Source: Negativicutes bacterium (GTDB lineage: Bacteria > Bacillota_C > Negativicutes > Acidaminococcales > Acidaminococcaceae). Taken from it: a DNA stretch of 64,000 nucleotides. The stretch spans positions 186,001 through 250,000 of the forward strand of contig RZYP01000001.1 in the NCBI GenBank assembly GCA_009930275.1. The letters are read 5' to 3'. The stretch's first letter is position 1. Each line of letters opens with the position of its first letter. Under the pieces are notes generated by a model that saw only the letters and a program-made list of their open reading frames with translations, was not told where the DNA came from and did no database searches. Positions 43,477 through 52,657 of the stretch are shown here, piece by piece. Made by a program: the position numbers and the translations under genes.

Positions 43477-44604
43477 GTGACAAAAATAGAGGCGATTCGT
43501 ACGGAAAGATACTATCAGGCAGCATTATGTGGAACATATCAGCTCAGTTATAAAAAAACAAAAGCACTTATTCAATTTTTTGGCAATTCGGCCCGGGCAT
43601 ATGCAGCAAATACACAAGAGTTAATCTCAACGGGACTACTTGCGAGTGATAAATGCGAAAAGATTGTTCGTAACAGACGAAAGGACTTTCCTGAAGAGAT
43701 ACGCTCCTATTGTCGTAATAACCAAGTAAAGTTGCTGACAACTGACGACGAGGATTATCCAGTACAATTAAAAAATATACAGAACCCGCCAACGGTTTTA
43801 TACATGAAAGGACAATTGAAGTGTCTTAATAATGTTCTGGGAATTGTGGGATCAAGAAAAGCATCTCCTTATGGGTTGAATGTTGCTGAAACTTTTGCCA
43901 AGGATTTGGCGCTTGCAGGGTTAACTATTGTTAGTGGCGGAGCCAGAGGTATTGATACCGCAGCACATAAGGGAGCCCTTAAAGCTGAAGGAATTACTGT
44001 TGCAGTTCTTGGCTGTGGTATAGACGTGGTATATCCACATGAAAATGTTCAATTATTTAAACAAATAACAGATAATGGCGCAATAATAACTGAATTTCCC
44101 CCAGGAACAGAGCCGCTTGCCACAAATTTTCCAGCTAGAAATCGCATTATTAGCGGGCTAGCGCAAGGAGTACTTGTGGTGGAAGCCGCTCGTAAAAGCG
44201 GGGCAATGATAACAGCCGAGTTCGCTATGGACGAAGGCCGTGATGTTTATTGCATTCCTGGTAGCATTTTTTCTCCAACAAGTGTCGGCTCTCATTTGCT
44301 GCTAAAAGAAGGCGCAAAACTTGTTGACAGACCCGAGGACATTCTGGAGGATTTTCATTTATTATTGCACAAAACACCGAAAAACAAAGATGACATGACC
44401 AACTTATTCGCCGGTCTGTCAAAAGATTCTGCTGATATAACAAATAAGATTATTGAGACACTTAGTTTTAGTGAGGCGAAATCATTAGAAGAAATAGTGT
44501 TTGCAACACAACTTCCACTAAATATAATCAGTTCTGTTTTGTTGAATTTGCAAGTTAATGGATATATTTCTGAGCAGGTAGGTAAGAGGTACATACGTCG
44601 ATAG
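43477..44604 (+). CDS. dprA: DNA processing protein DprA (Smf)
   Basis: Loads RecA on incoming single-stranded DNA in natural transformation; widely conserved even where competence is unknown. The 375-aa protein has an N-terminal SAM/HhH-like region (YQAALCGTYQLSYKKTKALI), the Rossmann DprA domain with GIVGSRKASPYG near 121, VSGGARGIDTAAHKGAL near 151, LGCGIDVVYP near 175, FPARNRIISGLA and ARKSGAMITAEFA. A C-terminal winged helix starts near 322. The start is uncertain: GTG 43477 is the only standard start codon near the N-terminus, and no ribosome site is visible before it. topA follows by 12 bases. Confidence 0.93.
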   Translation: MTKIEAIRTERYYQAALCGTYQLSYKKTKALIQFFGNSARAYAANTQELISTGLLASDKCEKIVRNRRKDFPEEIRSYCRNNQVKLLTTDDEDYPVQLKNIQNPPTVLYMKGQLKCLNNVLGIVGSRKASPYGLNVAETFAKDLALAGLTIVSGGARGIDTAAHKGALKAEGITVAVLGCGIDVVYPHENVQLFKQITDNGAIITEFPPGTEPLATNFPARNRIISGLAQGVLVVEAARKSGAMITAEFAMDEGRDVYCIPGSIFSPTSVGSHLLLKEGAKLVDRPEDILEDFHLLLHKTPKNKDDMTNLFAGLSKDSADITNKIIETLSFSEAKSLEEIVFATQLPLNIISSVLLNLQVNGYISEQVGKRYIRR

Positions 44605-44616
44605 GGAGGAAGCTTG

Positions 44617-46698
44617 ATGGCAAACAATTTAGTAATAGTCGAATCACCGACTAAGTCTAAAACAATAGAAAAATTTTTGGGAAGAAATTACATAGTTCGC
44701 GCCTCGATGGGACATCTGCGTGATTTACCGAAGAGCCAGTTTGGTGTGAATATTGAGAATGACTTTGAACCTAAGTATATCAATATTCGTGGTAAAGGAG
44801 ATTTAGTCAAAGAATTAAGAACTCTCGCTAAAAAGGCTGATAAAGTCTATCTCGCGACTGACCCTGACCGCGAAGGTGAGGCCATTGCCTGGCATTTGGC
44901 ACATATTCTTGGAGTTGATCCTAAAGATAAATGCAGGATTGAATTTCATGAAATAACTAATGAAGCCGTAAAAAGCGCACTGAAGAATCCGCAAAGCATA
45001 GATTTAAGCAAAGTAGACGCGCAACAAGCAAGACGTATCCTGGACCGTATTGTAGGTTATAAATTAAGCCCTTTGCTTTGGCGCAAAGTACGTAAAGGCC
45101 TTAGTGCCGGTAGGGTTCAATCTGTAGCGGTTAAGATAATATGCGACCGACAGAAGGAGATAGATCAATTCGTTCCAAAAGAATACTGGACTATCTCTGT
45201 TAATTTGCGGGAAGGCCAAAGGGCGCCGCAGTTCAGTGCTGATGTTGCTAAATACAAGAACAAAAAACTGGAAATAAGTAACAAGGATGAGGCCGAAAAG
45301 GTCGAACAAGATTTAAAGGCAGCGAATTATCTTGTCAAAGACTCGAACAAAAAAGAGCGCAGGCGTAAACCTATGCCACCTTTTACAACCAGCAGCTTAC
45401 AGCAAGAGGCATTCAAAAAGCTGAACTTCACCACGAAGAAAACCATGATGCTTGCGCAACAGTTGTATGAAGGCCTAAACATAGGCAAGGAAGGTTCTGT
45501 GGGTTTGATAACGTATATGAGAACCGACTCAGTGCGTTTTTCTGAGACGGCAGTTGCTGATATCAGAAACTATGTAGAAAGTGTATTTGGGGCGGACTAT
45601 TTGCCTGGCAAACCAAACGTTTTCAGCAGCAAAAAGAATGCTCAGGATGCGCATGAGGCAATCAGGCCTTCGAGTATAAACCGTTCTCCTGATTCAATCG
45701 AAGCATATTTAACAAAAGACCAGTTAAAACTTTATAGCATTATCTGGAAGCGTGCGATAACAAGTCAAATGTCCGAGGCTGTCTATGATGTAACCACACT
45801 TCTTATTCAAGCTGGAGATTACAATTTAAATGCTAGTGGGTCTCTTTTAAAATTTGAAGGTTTCTTAAAGTTAAGCGATAAAAAAGAACTGGCGGAAGAG
45901 AAGGAAAAACAGGTTCCTTTTTTAGAGACCGGAACAGAGCTCAAGGTTGCGGAATTACAGCCTGCTAAGCAGCACTTTACTGAACCACCGCCATATTATA
46001 CTGAAGCGACGCTGGTTAAAGAATTGGAAGACAAAGGAATAGGGAGACCAAGTACATATTCGCCAACTATTCAGACCATACTGGAACGAAATTACATTGC
46101 TAAAGACGGCAAAAAATTAGTTCCAACAGAATTGGGTATCCTAACTTTGGAACTTCTGACTAATTATTTTAACAATCTCATTGATATTTCTTTTTCGGCC
46201 GCACTGGAATCAGAATTGGATGAGATTGCAGATAATAAAGTTGATAAAAACAAGGTTTTACAGCGCTTCTATAATCCTTTTGCAGAAGCCCTCGCGGTTG
46301 CTGAAAAGGAGATGCCCATCATTGAGATGCCAGTCGAAGTCAGCGATGTAAAATGTGATAAATGCGGTAGAATGATGGTTTACAAACATGGAAGATTTGG
46401 TACTTTTTTAGCTTGTCCCGGATTTCCGGAATGCCGGAATACAAAAGCTATTCTCAAAAAAACAGGGGTTAACTGCCCGAAATGTGGTCAGGGAGAAGTT
46501 ATTGAACGCAAGACAAAACGCGGAAGAATTTTTTATGGATGCGAGAGGTATCCTGAATGCGACTTCACTACATGGGATAAACCAGTCAAAGATCCATGTC
46601 CGAAATGTAAAGGAATGTTAGTCGAAAAAACCGGTAAAAGCGGAACAAAAAATATTTACTGCACCAATGCAGCCTGTGAAAATTCGAAGGAGAAATGA
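44617..46698 (+). CDS. topA: DNA topoisomerase I (type IA)
   Basis: Relaxes negative supercoils. The 693-aa protein begins with the Toprim domain ([33 protein letters not shown] near 80-94). The catalytic Tyr is in [13 protein letters not shown] near residue 300, and [22 protein letters not shown] substrate-gate residues are near 472. Three C-terminal four-cysteine zinc ribbons follow ([36 protein letters not shown]), the last one shortened. AGGGAGGA at 44603-44610 sets ATG 44617. The order dprA-topA-trmFO-xerC-codY is the standard Firmicutes one. Confidence 0.97.
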   Translation: MANNLVIVESPTKSKTIEKFLGRNYIVRASMGHLRDLPKSQFGVNIENDFEPKYINIRGKGDLVKELRTLAKKADKVYLATDPDREGEAIAWHLAHILGVDPKDKCRIEFHEITNEAVKSALKNPQSIDLSKVDAQQARRILDRIVGYKLSPLLWRKVRKGLSAGRVQSVAVKIICDRQKEIDQFVPKEYWTISVNLREGQRAPQFSADVAKYKNKKLEISNKDEAEKVEQDLKAANYLVKDSNKKERRRKPMPPFTTSSLQQEAFKKLNFTTKKTMMLAQQLYEGLNIGKEGSVGLITYMRTDSVRFSETAVADIRNYVESVFGADYLPGKPNVFSSKKNAQDAHEAIRPSSINRSPDSIEAYLTKDQLKLYSIIWKRAITSQMSEAVYDVTTLLIQAGDYNLNASGSLLKFEGFLKLSDKKELAEEKEKQVPFLETGTELKVAELQPAKQHFTEPPPYYTEATLVKELEDKGIGRPSTYSPTIQTILERNYIAKDGKKLVPTELGILTLELLTNYFNNLIDISFSAALESELDEIADNKVDKNKVLQRFYNPFAEALAVAEKEMPIIEMPVEVSDVKCDKCGRMMVYKHGRFGTFLACPGFPECRNTKAILKKTGVNCPKCGQGEVIERKTKRGRIFYGCERYPECDFTTWDKPVKDPCPKCKGMLVEKTGKSGTKNIYCTNAACENSKEK

Positions 46699-46702
46699 TT
46701 TA

Positions 46703-48031
46703 ATGATCGATGGTTTGTTGAAGCATGTACATGTAATTGGAGCTGGTTTAGCAGGATGTGAAGCAGCCTGGCAACTAGTAAAAAGAAATATTCCCGTTAT
46801 AATGCATGAAATGCGCCCTTTGAAAAAAAGCGATGCTCACAAGACAAATAATTTCGCGGAACTTGTTTGCAGTAATTCTTTAAGAGCTAATAATGTAGAA
46901 AATGCGGTAGGGCTGCTGAAGGAAGAAATGCGACGTTTGGATTCGCTTATATTAAAATGTGCTGATGCTCACAAAGTCCCAGCAGGAGGAGCGCTGGCAG
47001 TTGATAGGGAGGGCTTTTCGCAAGAGGTAACAGATTTGATAAAGAATCATCCCTTAATAACTGTTATTTATGAAGAAGTTGTAGACCTTTCAGTGTTGGA
47101 TGGCTATGTTATTGTTGCGACAGGTCCGCTTACGTCGTCGGCCCTGTCGGAAAATATTAAAACTTTGATTGCAGCTGACTACTTGTATTTCTTTGATGCT
47201 GCGGCTCCAATCGTGACGGCTGATTCTTTGGATTATAGCAAAGTCTTCCGTGCGTCGCGTTATGATAAAGGAGACGCTGATTATTTAAACTGTCCTTTCA
47301 CCAAAGAAGAGTATATTAACTTCTGGGAAGAGCTGCGCACCGCGCAAACAACAGTAGTAAAAGAATTTGAAAAAGAGGTATTCTTTGAAGCGTGTATGCC
47401 AATAGAAGAAATGGCTTCACGCGGGGAGGATACCATGAGATTTGGACCGATGAAGCCGGTAGGTCTGCTTGATCCAGCTACAGGCAAAGAAGCCTATGCT
47501 GTTGTTCAATTGCGGCAGGATGATGCCGCAGCTTCTTTATATAATCTTGTTGGTTTTCAAACTCATTTAACTTGGCCCGAACAAAAGCGTGTTTTTGGTA
47601 TGATTTCGGGACTTGAAAATGCTGAATTTGTTCGCTATGGCGTTATGCATAAGAATACATACATTAATTCTCCACAATTGCTTGATGAGCATTTTTGCTT
47701 GAAGAAACACCCAAGATTTTATTTTGCAGGCCAGATGACAGGTGTCGAAGGTTATGTTGAATCAGCAGCCTCAGGACTAATTGCAGGCTTAAACGTTGCC
47801 ATGGTTTCTCAAGGCAAAGCTTCAATTGACTTTTCTGATGAAACAGCGCATGGGGCTCTTTCGCACTATATTAGCAATGCTGATGTAAAAAACTTTCAGC
47901 CGATGAACGTTAACTTTGGACTTATGCCCGCTCTTAACATCCGTATCAGAAAGAAAAAAGAGAAAAATGCGAAAATTGCTGAAAGAGGACTTTTAGCTTT
48001 GGAGGATACTTTGCAGCAGTTAAAAAAGTAA
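46703..48031 (+). CDS. trmFO: Methylenetetrahydrofolate-tRNA-(uracil-5-)-methyltransferase
   Basis: Folate- and FAD-dependent enzyme making T54 (m5U) in the tRNA T-loop. The 442-aa protein has the dinucleotide motif [17 protein letters not shown] near residues 8-24, [28 protein letters not shown] near 36-63 with the flavin-adduct Cys region, [29 protein letters not shown] near 226-254, and [21 protein letters not shown] near 336. It starts four bases after topA; AAGGAG at 46687-46692 supports ATG 46703. Confidence 0.96.
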   Translation: MIDGLLKHVHVIGAGLAGCEAAWQLVKRNIPVIMHEMRPLKKSDAHKTNNFAELVCSNSLRANNVENAVGLLKEEMRRLDSLILKCADAHKVPAGGALAVDREGFSQEVTDLIKNHPLITVIYEEVVDLSVLDGYVIVATGPLTSSALSENIKTLIAADYLYFFDAAAPIVTADSLDYSKVFRASRYDKGDADYLNCPFTKEEYINFWEELRTAQTTVVKEFEKEVFFEACMPIEEMASRGEDTMRFGPMKPVGLLDPATGKEAYAVVQLRQDDAAASLYNLVGFQTHLTWPEQKRVFGMISGLENAEFVRYGVMHKNTYINSPQLLDEHFCLKKHPRFYFAGQMTGVEGYVESAASGLIAGLNVAMVSQGKASIDFSDETAHGALSHYISNADVKNFQPMNVNFGLMPALNIRIRKKKEKNAKIAERGLLALEDTLQQLKK

Positions 48032-48098
48032 TCTTGCAGAAATTTTTATGCTGTGGTAACATTTACCTAGTTATGTATCTAAAAAGTGTGGGATTGTG

Positions 48099-49010
48099 AT
48101 GGAAGACACTGTTTCGATTGTTAGATTATCCGCTTTTCTTAGATATTTAGAGATAGAAAAAAATAGTTCATTACTTACTATTAAAAACTATGAGACGGAC
48201 ATCAGATTATTTGTCGCCTTTTTGCAAAATAGGGCCGGACATGTTTCATGGGGCAAAGTTACGGTTTTGGATATACGTGCCTATCTTGCAATTATGAATG
48301 ACGAGAAATACGCTAGAAGAACGATAGCACGGCGTATTTCTTCTTTGCGTTCTTTTTATAGGTTTTTAATGCGTGAAAATTTCGTTAAATCGAATCCGTT
48401 TACGAAAGTAAGAACGCCGAAACTGGACAAACGCCTACCTGTCTTTTTGGAAGAAGTAGAAATTAATGAACTGCTTAAACTCCCGGCAAGGGACGAGTTG
48501 GGTCTTCGCGATCAGGCATTATTGGAAATACTATATGCTACAGGCTGCCGTGTTTCGGAGTTAGTTGGGCTTACATTGGAACATGTTGATTTAGGTAACC
48601 GATATGTTCTTCTGCTAGGTAAGGGCAACAAGGAAAGAATTGTCCCGATTGGTAATGCTGCGGTTGATTCGGTTGAGTTTTATCTTGCAAAGTCTCGTGT
48701 GCGTATTATGCATCGGTATAATGTGAAAGAACATGGAAAATTGTTTATCAATCATCGTGGCACCCAGTTGTCTACAAGAAGTGTTCGCAGGATCTTGAAC
48801 AAGTATATAGCTGACTTAGCACTGCAAAAACACATATCGCCACATGTTATAAGACATACTTTTGCAACGCACTTACTTGAACATGGTGCCGACTTGCGTG
48901 CTGTGCAAGAATTGTTAGGGCATGCAAATTTATCAACAACTCAGATTTACACTCATATTACGACCGAGCGTATTTCGGCTGTTTATCAAAATAATCACCC
49001 AAGAGCTTAA
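48099..49010 (+). CDS. xerC: Tyrosine recombinase XerC
   Basis: Partner of XerD in dif recombination. The 303-aa protein has the core-binding domain (RYLEIEKNSSLLTIKNYETD) and complete catalytic set: YATGCRVSELVGL with Arg near 148, LGKGNKERIVPIG with Lys, HVIRHTFATHLLEHGADLR near 249 and LGHANLSTTQIYTH with the Tyr near 284. The location between trmFO and codY is the CodV/XerC position in Bacillus. GTG 48096 and ATG 48099 are adjacent; ATG is chosen, with a modest GTGGGA site. codY begins 23 bases after its stop, so hslV and hslU, usual between these genes, are absent. Confidence 0.92.
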   Translation: MEDTVSIVRLSAFLRYLEIEKNSSLLTIKNYETDIRLFVAFLQNRAGHVSWGKVTVLDIRAYLAIMNDEKYARRTIARRISSLRSFYRFLMRENFVKSNPFTKVRTPKLDKRLPVFLEEVEINELLKLPARDELGLRDQALLEILYATGCRVSELVGLTLEHVDLGNRYVLLLGKGNKERIVPIGNAAVDSVEFYLAKSRVRIMHRYNVKEHGKLFINHRGTQLSTRSVRRILNKYIADLALQKHISPHVIRHTFATHLLEHGADLRAVQELLGHANLSTTQIYTHITTERISAVYQNNHPRA

Positions 49011-49033
49011 AAAAATTGAGAGAAGAGGATGAC

Positions 49034-49807
49034 ATGCAAACATTATTAGAAAAAACCAGAGAAATTAACAAACTGTTGCAAAAATCAGGTAAAGTTGGTT
49101 GTGCAGGGTTAGTTCAGGCACTTAGAGATATCATTGTTTCCAATATTTATATTGTAAGCAATGAGGGCCATGTACGGGGTTATGCCTTAATAAATGATTT
49201 TGAATGTGAGATTATGCGATCTCAAGTTTTAGACAAATCGCAATTCCCTGCCGATTATGTCAGATTTTTGCAAAACTGTCGTTCAACAGTTCCTAATGTT
49301 GAGCTACAAGACCGTATGTGCGCTTTTAAAAGTGATACGAAATGCCTTTTTGAGGGCAAGTATACTACAATAGTGCCTATTTATGGTGGCGGTGACCGTC
49401 TGGCTACACTAATTCTCGCAAAATTAAATACTCCTTTTAATGATGAAGACTTAATTCTTTCCGAGTATGCTGCGACAGTAATTGGCATTGAAGTACTTCA
49501 TGAACGCAATGTTAAAATTGAAGAAGCCGCTCATAAGAGGGCTATGGTGCAGATTGCCTTCTCGACACTTTCTTATTCGGAGCTTGAAGCAATAATTAAT
49601 ATTATTGGTGCACTTGAGGGTAATGAGGGCCTTTTGGTTGCGAGTAAAATAGCTGATCAAGCAGGGATTACAAGATCTGTTATTGTGAATGCCTTACGCA
49701 AATTTGAGAGCGCTGGCTTAATCGAAACTAGATCTCTTGGCATGAAGGGTACGTATATAAAGCTTATGAACGAATATCTTTTGGAAGAGTTGAAAAAGAA
49801 AAAGTAG
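49034..49807 (+). CDS. codY: GTP- and branched-chain-amino-acid-sensing repressor CodY
   Basis: Global nutrient regulator of Firmicutes. The 257-aa length and both domains match: an N-terminal GAF domain (LLEKTREINKLLQKS to about 155), with ligand-pocket residues in RCQVLDKSQFP-like and PIYGGGDRLATLILAK near 123-138. The C-terminal winged helix-turn-helix is seen in ASKIADQAGITRSVIVNALRK near 204, followed by GLIETRSLGMKGTYIK. GAGGA precedes ATG 49034; the TTG at 49016 lacks a site. I did not find a clear AATTTTCWGAAAATT-type CodY box in the window by eye. A terminator follows. Confidence 0.95.
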   Translation: MQTLLEKTREINKLLQKSGKVGCAGLVQALRDIIVSNIYIVSNEGHVRGYALINDFECEIMRSQVLDKSQFPADYVRFLQNCRSTVPNVELQDRMCAFKSDTKCLFEGKYTTIVPIYGGGDRLATLILAKLNTPFNDEDLILSEYAATVIGIEVLHERNVKIEEAAHKRAMVQIAFSTLSYSELEAIINIIGALEGNEGLLVASKIADQAGITRSVIVNALRKFESAGLIETRSLGMKGTYIKLMNEYLLEELKKKK

Positions 49808-49813
49808 AAAATA

Positions 49814-49849
49814 AAAAGACCAATTTGCCTAGGCTAATTGGTCTTTTTT
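49814..49849 (+). terminator. Terminator of the topA-codY run
   Basis: AAAAGACCAATT (49814-49825) pairs with AATTGGTCTTTT (49836-49847); T run continues. Confidence 0.92.
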
Positions 49850-49934
49850 GCGGTGGTAGAAATGAAAAAAATTATTGCTCGTTTTTTAACTTACGACTTT
49901 ATTTTTGGTACAGAAAAGACAAAGGTGATTTAAG

Positions 49935-51035
49935 ATGTTTATTTCTGTTTTTCTTTTAGTTTATTTCTTTGCTTCATGTTTGGCTTTGTTTTATTATCGG
50001 CAACAGTTTGTTTTTTTGAAAAAAAGACAAGGATATTTATTATGGTTTTTTGCTACATTTATATTTTGGTTATCCAGGCCTCTAGCAACATATTTACCGT
50101 TTCCTGTTTTAAAAGCACTTGCTTTGTTTGGTGGGTTATGGACATTTTTCTTATATTACTCAATCCTCTTGGCCATTCTTCATTATTTAATTTTAGCTTT
50201 TATGAAGCGAGTAAGTAAAAATAAAAGTAACTTTGGCATATATGCAGCCAGGTTTAGAAAAGCTGGATTGTTTATTATCTTTATTTGTATGGTTATAGGT
50301 ACAATTGAAGCGTATAACCCTGTTGTGCGCTACGAGATAATTAAGACAGATAAAATTGTCAGGCCTGTAAGGATCATTTTAGTCAGCGATTTACACTTAG
50401 GTACCTTTCTAGGACAAGATTACTGTGAAAAATTGGTTAGTAGGATAAATAAAGAAAATCCTGATTTGGTTCTTATCGCAGGAGATATAATTGACGACAG
50501 GTACGAAATCGTAAAAAGACAAGACAGCATGAAACCATTGGGGAAAATCGATGCTAGACTGGGTGTAGCTGCTGTATTGGGGAATCACGATTACTTTGAT
50601 AGAAGAACAGATGAAGAAATTGATTATCTCTGTAAAATTGGCGTTTCGGTTTTAGTCAATGAAGACAAACTTTTTGACCAGATTCATCTTGTCGGGCTTA
50701 AGGACTTCAGTAAAGATCAGCAGACAGAATATTTACAACGCTTGTCGGAAAAGAATAAAGTTAAATACTCAATATTGTTGGAACACCAGCCAAGAAGGAT
50801 TGATGTTGCAAGCAATGCTGGCTATGACCTATATCTTGCGGGTCATACACATGGAGGGGCTTTTTTCCCGAACGGAGTTTTCACAAAGCTTATTCATCAG
50901 CTTGATTATGGTCGTCAGGATTTTGGTGATATGACTGCTATTGTAACTTCCGGTTATGGCTTTTTTGGTATTCCGGTTCGATTGGGTGTAAGATCAGAAT
51001 ATGTCGTTATAGATCTGCAGCCATTATCTTATTAA
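49935..51035 (+). CDS. Membrane-anchored metallophosphoesterase
   Basis: 366-aa calcineurin-like phosphoesterase. Four hydrophobic N-terminal segments lie within about residues 1-125 (FISVFLLVYFFASCLALFY, YLLWFFATFIFWL, LALFGGLWTFFLYY, AGLFIIFICMVIG). The catalytic domain contains the di-metal motifs VSDLHLGTFLG near 153, IAGDIIDDRYE near 180, VLGNHDYFDR near 214 and LAGHTHGGAFFP near 301. It resembles YkuE/YaeI, whose substrates include UDP-diacylglucosamine or related lipids; substrate not determined. AAAGGTG at 49921-49927 sets ATG 49935. Stands alone. Confidence 0.82.
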   Translation: MFISVFLLVYFFASCLALFYYRQQFVFLKKRQGYLLWFFATFIFWLSRPLATYLPFPVLKALALFGGLWTFFLYYSILLAILHYLILAFMKRVSKNKSNFGIYAARFRKAGLFIIFICMVIGTIEAYNPVVRYEIIKTDKIVRPVRIILVSDLHLGTFLGQDYCEKLVSRINKENPDLVLIAGDIIDDRYEIVKRQDSMKPLGKIDARLGVAAVLGNHDYFDRRTDEEIDYLCKIGVSVLVNEDKLFDQIHLVGLKDFSKDQQTEYLQRLSEKNKVKYSILLEHQPRRIDVASNAGYDLYLAGHTHGGAFFPNGVFTKLIHQLDYGRQDFGDMTAIVTSGYGFFGIPVRLGVRSEYVVIDLQPLSY

Positions 51036-51123
51036 GTTATAAAGTTAGTCGAGGAGATCAGTTATTATAATTCTCTGTCATAAAATTTCTAATATGCTAT
51101 ATCAAGGAACAGGGGGAGTAGTT

Positions 51124-51900
51124 GTGGAAAAATCAGTTTTGGTTAGTCAAAAAGGTAAAGTCGCTTGGATAACTTTAAATCGGCCCACAAGCATGAATGC
51201 CATGAACGATGAGTTAGTCAGCGAATTACATTCTGTTTTGGACGAAGTGGCAGTCGATGAGTCAGTCAAATCGATTGTTTTGACCGGTGCCGGGAAAGCA
51301 TTTTGTGCTGGGGGGGATTTGCCCTATTTGGAAACTTTGGATTCAGTAGGCGCTAAGAAGCAATTTATTGAAAAAGTTGGCATGTTGGCAAAAAAAATTA
51401 CATTAATTCAAAAACCGATTATCGCGATGGTTAACGGTGTTGCCGCTGGAGCCGGAGCTAATCTTATGCTTGCTTGTGACCTTGTATATGCTGTTGATAG
51501 CGCTCGCTTTGCCCAAAGCTTTGTAAAGGTTGGGTTAGTACCGGACTGCGGCGGAATGTATTTTTTGCCCAAAACTGTCGGAGTGCATAAAGCCAAAGAA
51601 CTTATGTTTACTGCTGATTTAATAAATTCTTCACAAGCGGAACAATTGGGGATGGTTAACCATGTTTTACCAGCAGAAGTCATTGCCAAAGAAACAGAAA
51701 AAATGGCTGAACGTTTGGCAGAAGCAGCACCGTTAGCAATTGCGTTAACCAAGGCGAATCTTAACAAAACAGACATGGATCTGGATGATGTCCTGGCAAC
51801 AGAGGCAACTGCTCAAACGTTATGTTTGGGAACAGCTGACTGCGCTGAGGGAATTGCTGCTTTCAAAGAAAAACGCATCCCAGTTTTCACCGGTAAATAG
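51124..51900 (+). CDS. Enoyl-CoA hydratase/isomerase family protein, isomerase-like
   Basis: 258-aa crotonase-fold protein acting on acyl-CoA. ITLNRPTSMNAMNDEL, the oxyanion-hole AFCAGGDL near 61-68 and VNGVAAGAGANLMLACDLVYA near 102-122 are clear. The two glutamates of crotonase hydratases are not conserved. GGGCELA reads GAGANLM, and FGQPEI reads FAQSFVKVGLVPDCGG. The PDCGG aspartate resembles PaaG and delta3-delta2-enoyl-CoA isomerases, so isomerase activity is more likely than hydration. GTG 51124 follows AGGGGGAG at 51111-51118; the ATG at 51094 has no ribosome site. No other beta-oxidation gene is nearby. Confidence 0.8.
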   Translation: MEKSVLVSQKGKVAWITLNRPTSMNAMNDELVSELHSVLDEVAVDESVKSIVLTGAGKAFCAGGDLPYLETLDSVGAKKQFIEKVGMLAKKITLIQKPIIAMVNGVAAGAGANLMLACDLVYAVDSARFAQSFVKVGLVPDCGGMYFLPKTVGVHKAKELMFTADLINSSQAEQLGMVNHVLPAEVIAKETEKMAERLAEAAPLAIALTKANLNKTDMDLDDVLATEATAQTLCLGTADCAEGIAAFKEKRIPVFTGK

Positions 51901-51912
51901 TATTATCACTAC

Positions 51913-51950
51913 TACGGAGCCGATAAGCTTTACGGTTCCGTATTTCTTTT
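51913..51950 (+). terminator. Terminator after the crotonase-family gene
   Basis: TACGGAGCCG (51913-51922) pairs with CGGTTCCGTA (51932-51941), one G-U pair, then TTTCTTTTT. Confidence 0.85.
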
Positions 51951-51977
51951 TGCTTTTCGGCTAAAATCTTGTATAAT
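51950..51977 (+). promoter_or_regulatory. Probable promoter of the M50 protease gene
   Basis: TATAAT at 51972-51977 with a weak TTGCTT at 51950-51955, spacer 16 bp. Confidence 0.45.
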
Positions 51978-52010
51978 AGAGTAGTATTAATTTTGAATGG
52001 AGGGTTGCCA

Positions 52011-52631
52011 ATGCTAGGTATGGATGTAGATTTATTGTATCGCGTTCCCGCACTACTGATTGCACTTACAGTGCATGAGTACGCCCATGCATTGATGGCC
52101 GAATCAATGGGTGACCATACCCCGAAAGCTATGGGAAGGCTAACTCTTAATCCGTTAGCTCATCTTGATGTAATTGGAACCTTGATGCTTATAACCGTAG
52201 GTTTTGGTTGGGCTAAACCTGTTGCTATAAATCCTTCAAACTTCAAAAACCATAAAGAGGGTTTAATGAAGGTTGCTTTCGCAGGACCAGGTGCCAATTT
52301 CTTTCTTGCTTTTATGGCTTCATTTTTGATTGCGGGCATGGGTAAATTTGGTTTTTTAACTGAAGGAGTATATACGTTTCTTATATGGACCCAGTTGTAT
52401 AATGTTTGGTTTGCATTTTTCAATTTAATTCCAATACCGCCATTAGATGGTTCTAAGATACTGCTGTCTGTATTACCGCCCAGGCAAGCTTATGAATATC
52501 TCAAAATTGAACCGTATAGCATGTATATTTTAATAGCATTATTATTAACGGGCGCAGTCGGTTTTATTTTGCGACCTCTTGCGGCTGCTTTTTTGAATGC
52601 TGTTTCATTAATATTATCACTTGTTTTTTGA
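52011..52631 (+). CDS. Site-2 protease family membrane metalloprotease (M50B)
   Basis: 206-aa intramembrane protease with the zinc motif LTVHEYAHALMAE (His22-Glu23-His26) in the first hydrophobic segment. It has MGRLTLNPLAHLDVIGTLML near 45-64, a further transmembrane region, and the third-ligand motif NLIPIPPLDGSKIL near 138-151. This is the minimal YwhC/Rv-like form without a PDZ domain, so its substrate is not predictable. GGAGGG at 51999-52004 sets ATG 52011. trpS follows after 26 bp. Confidence 0.88.
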   Translation: MLGMDVDLLYRVPALLIALTVHEYAHALMAESMGDHTPKAMGRLTLNPLAHLDVIGTLMLITVGFGWAKPVAINPSNFKNHKEGLMKVAFAGPGANFFLAFMASFLIAGMGKFGFLTEGVYTFLIWTQLYNVWFAFFNLIPIPPLDGSKILLSVLPPRQAYEYLKIEPYSMYILIALLLTGAVGFILRPLAAAFLNAVSLILSLVF

Positions 52632-52657
52632 TATGTTCTTAAAAAGGGGATGCAAGT

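Noticed and set aside
18903..49010. Two tyrosine recombinases as signs of an integrated element
   Set aside because: Both have XerC/XerD length, full catalytic residues and standard housekeeping neighbours; no attachment repeats, transposase or phage genes accompany them.
49862..49933. 23-codon frame before the metallophosphoesterase gene (MKKIIARFLTYDF...)
   Set aside because: No convincing ribosome site, no amino-acid run typical of a leader peptide, and the frame can arise by chance in AT-rich DNA.
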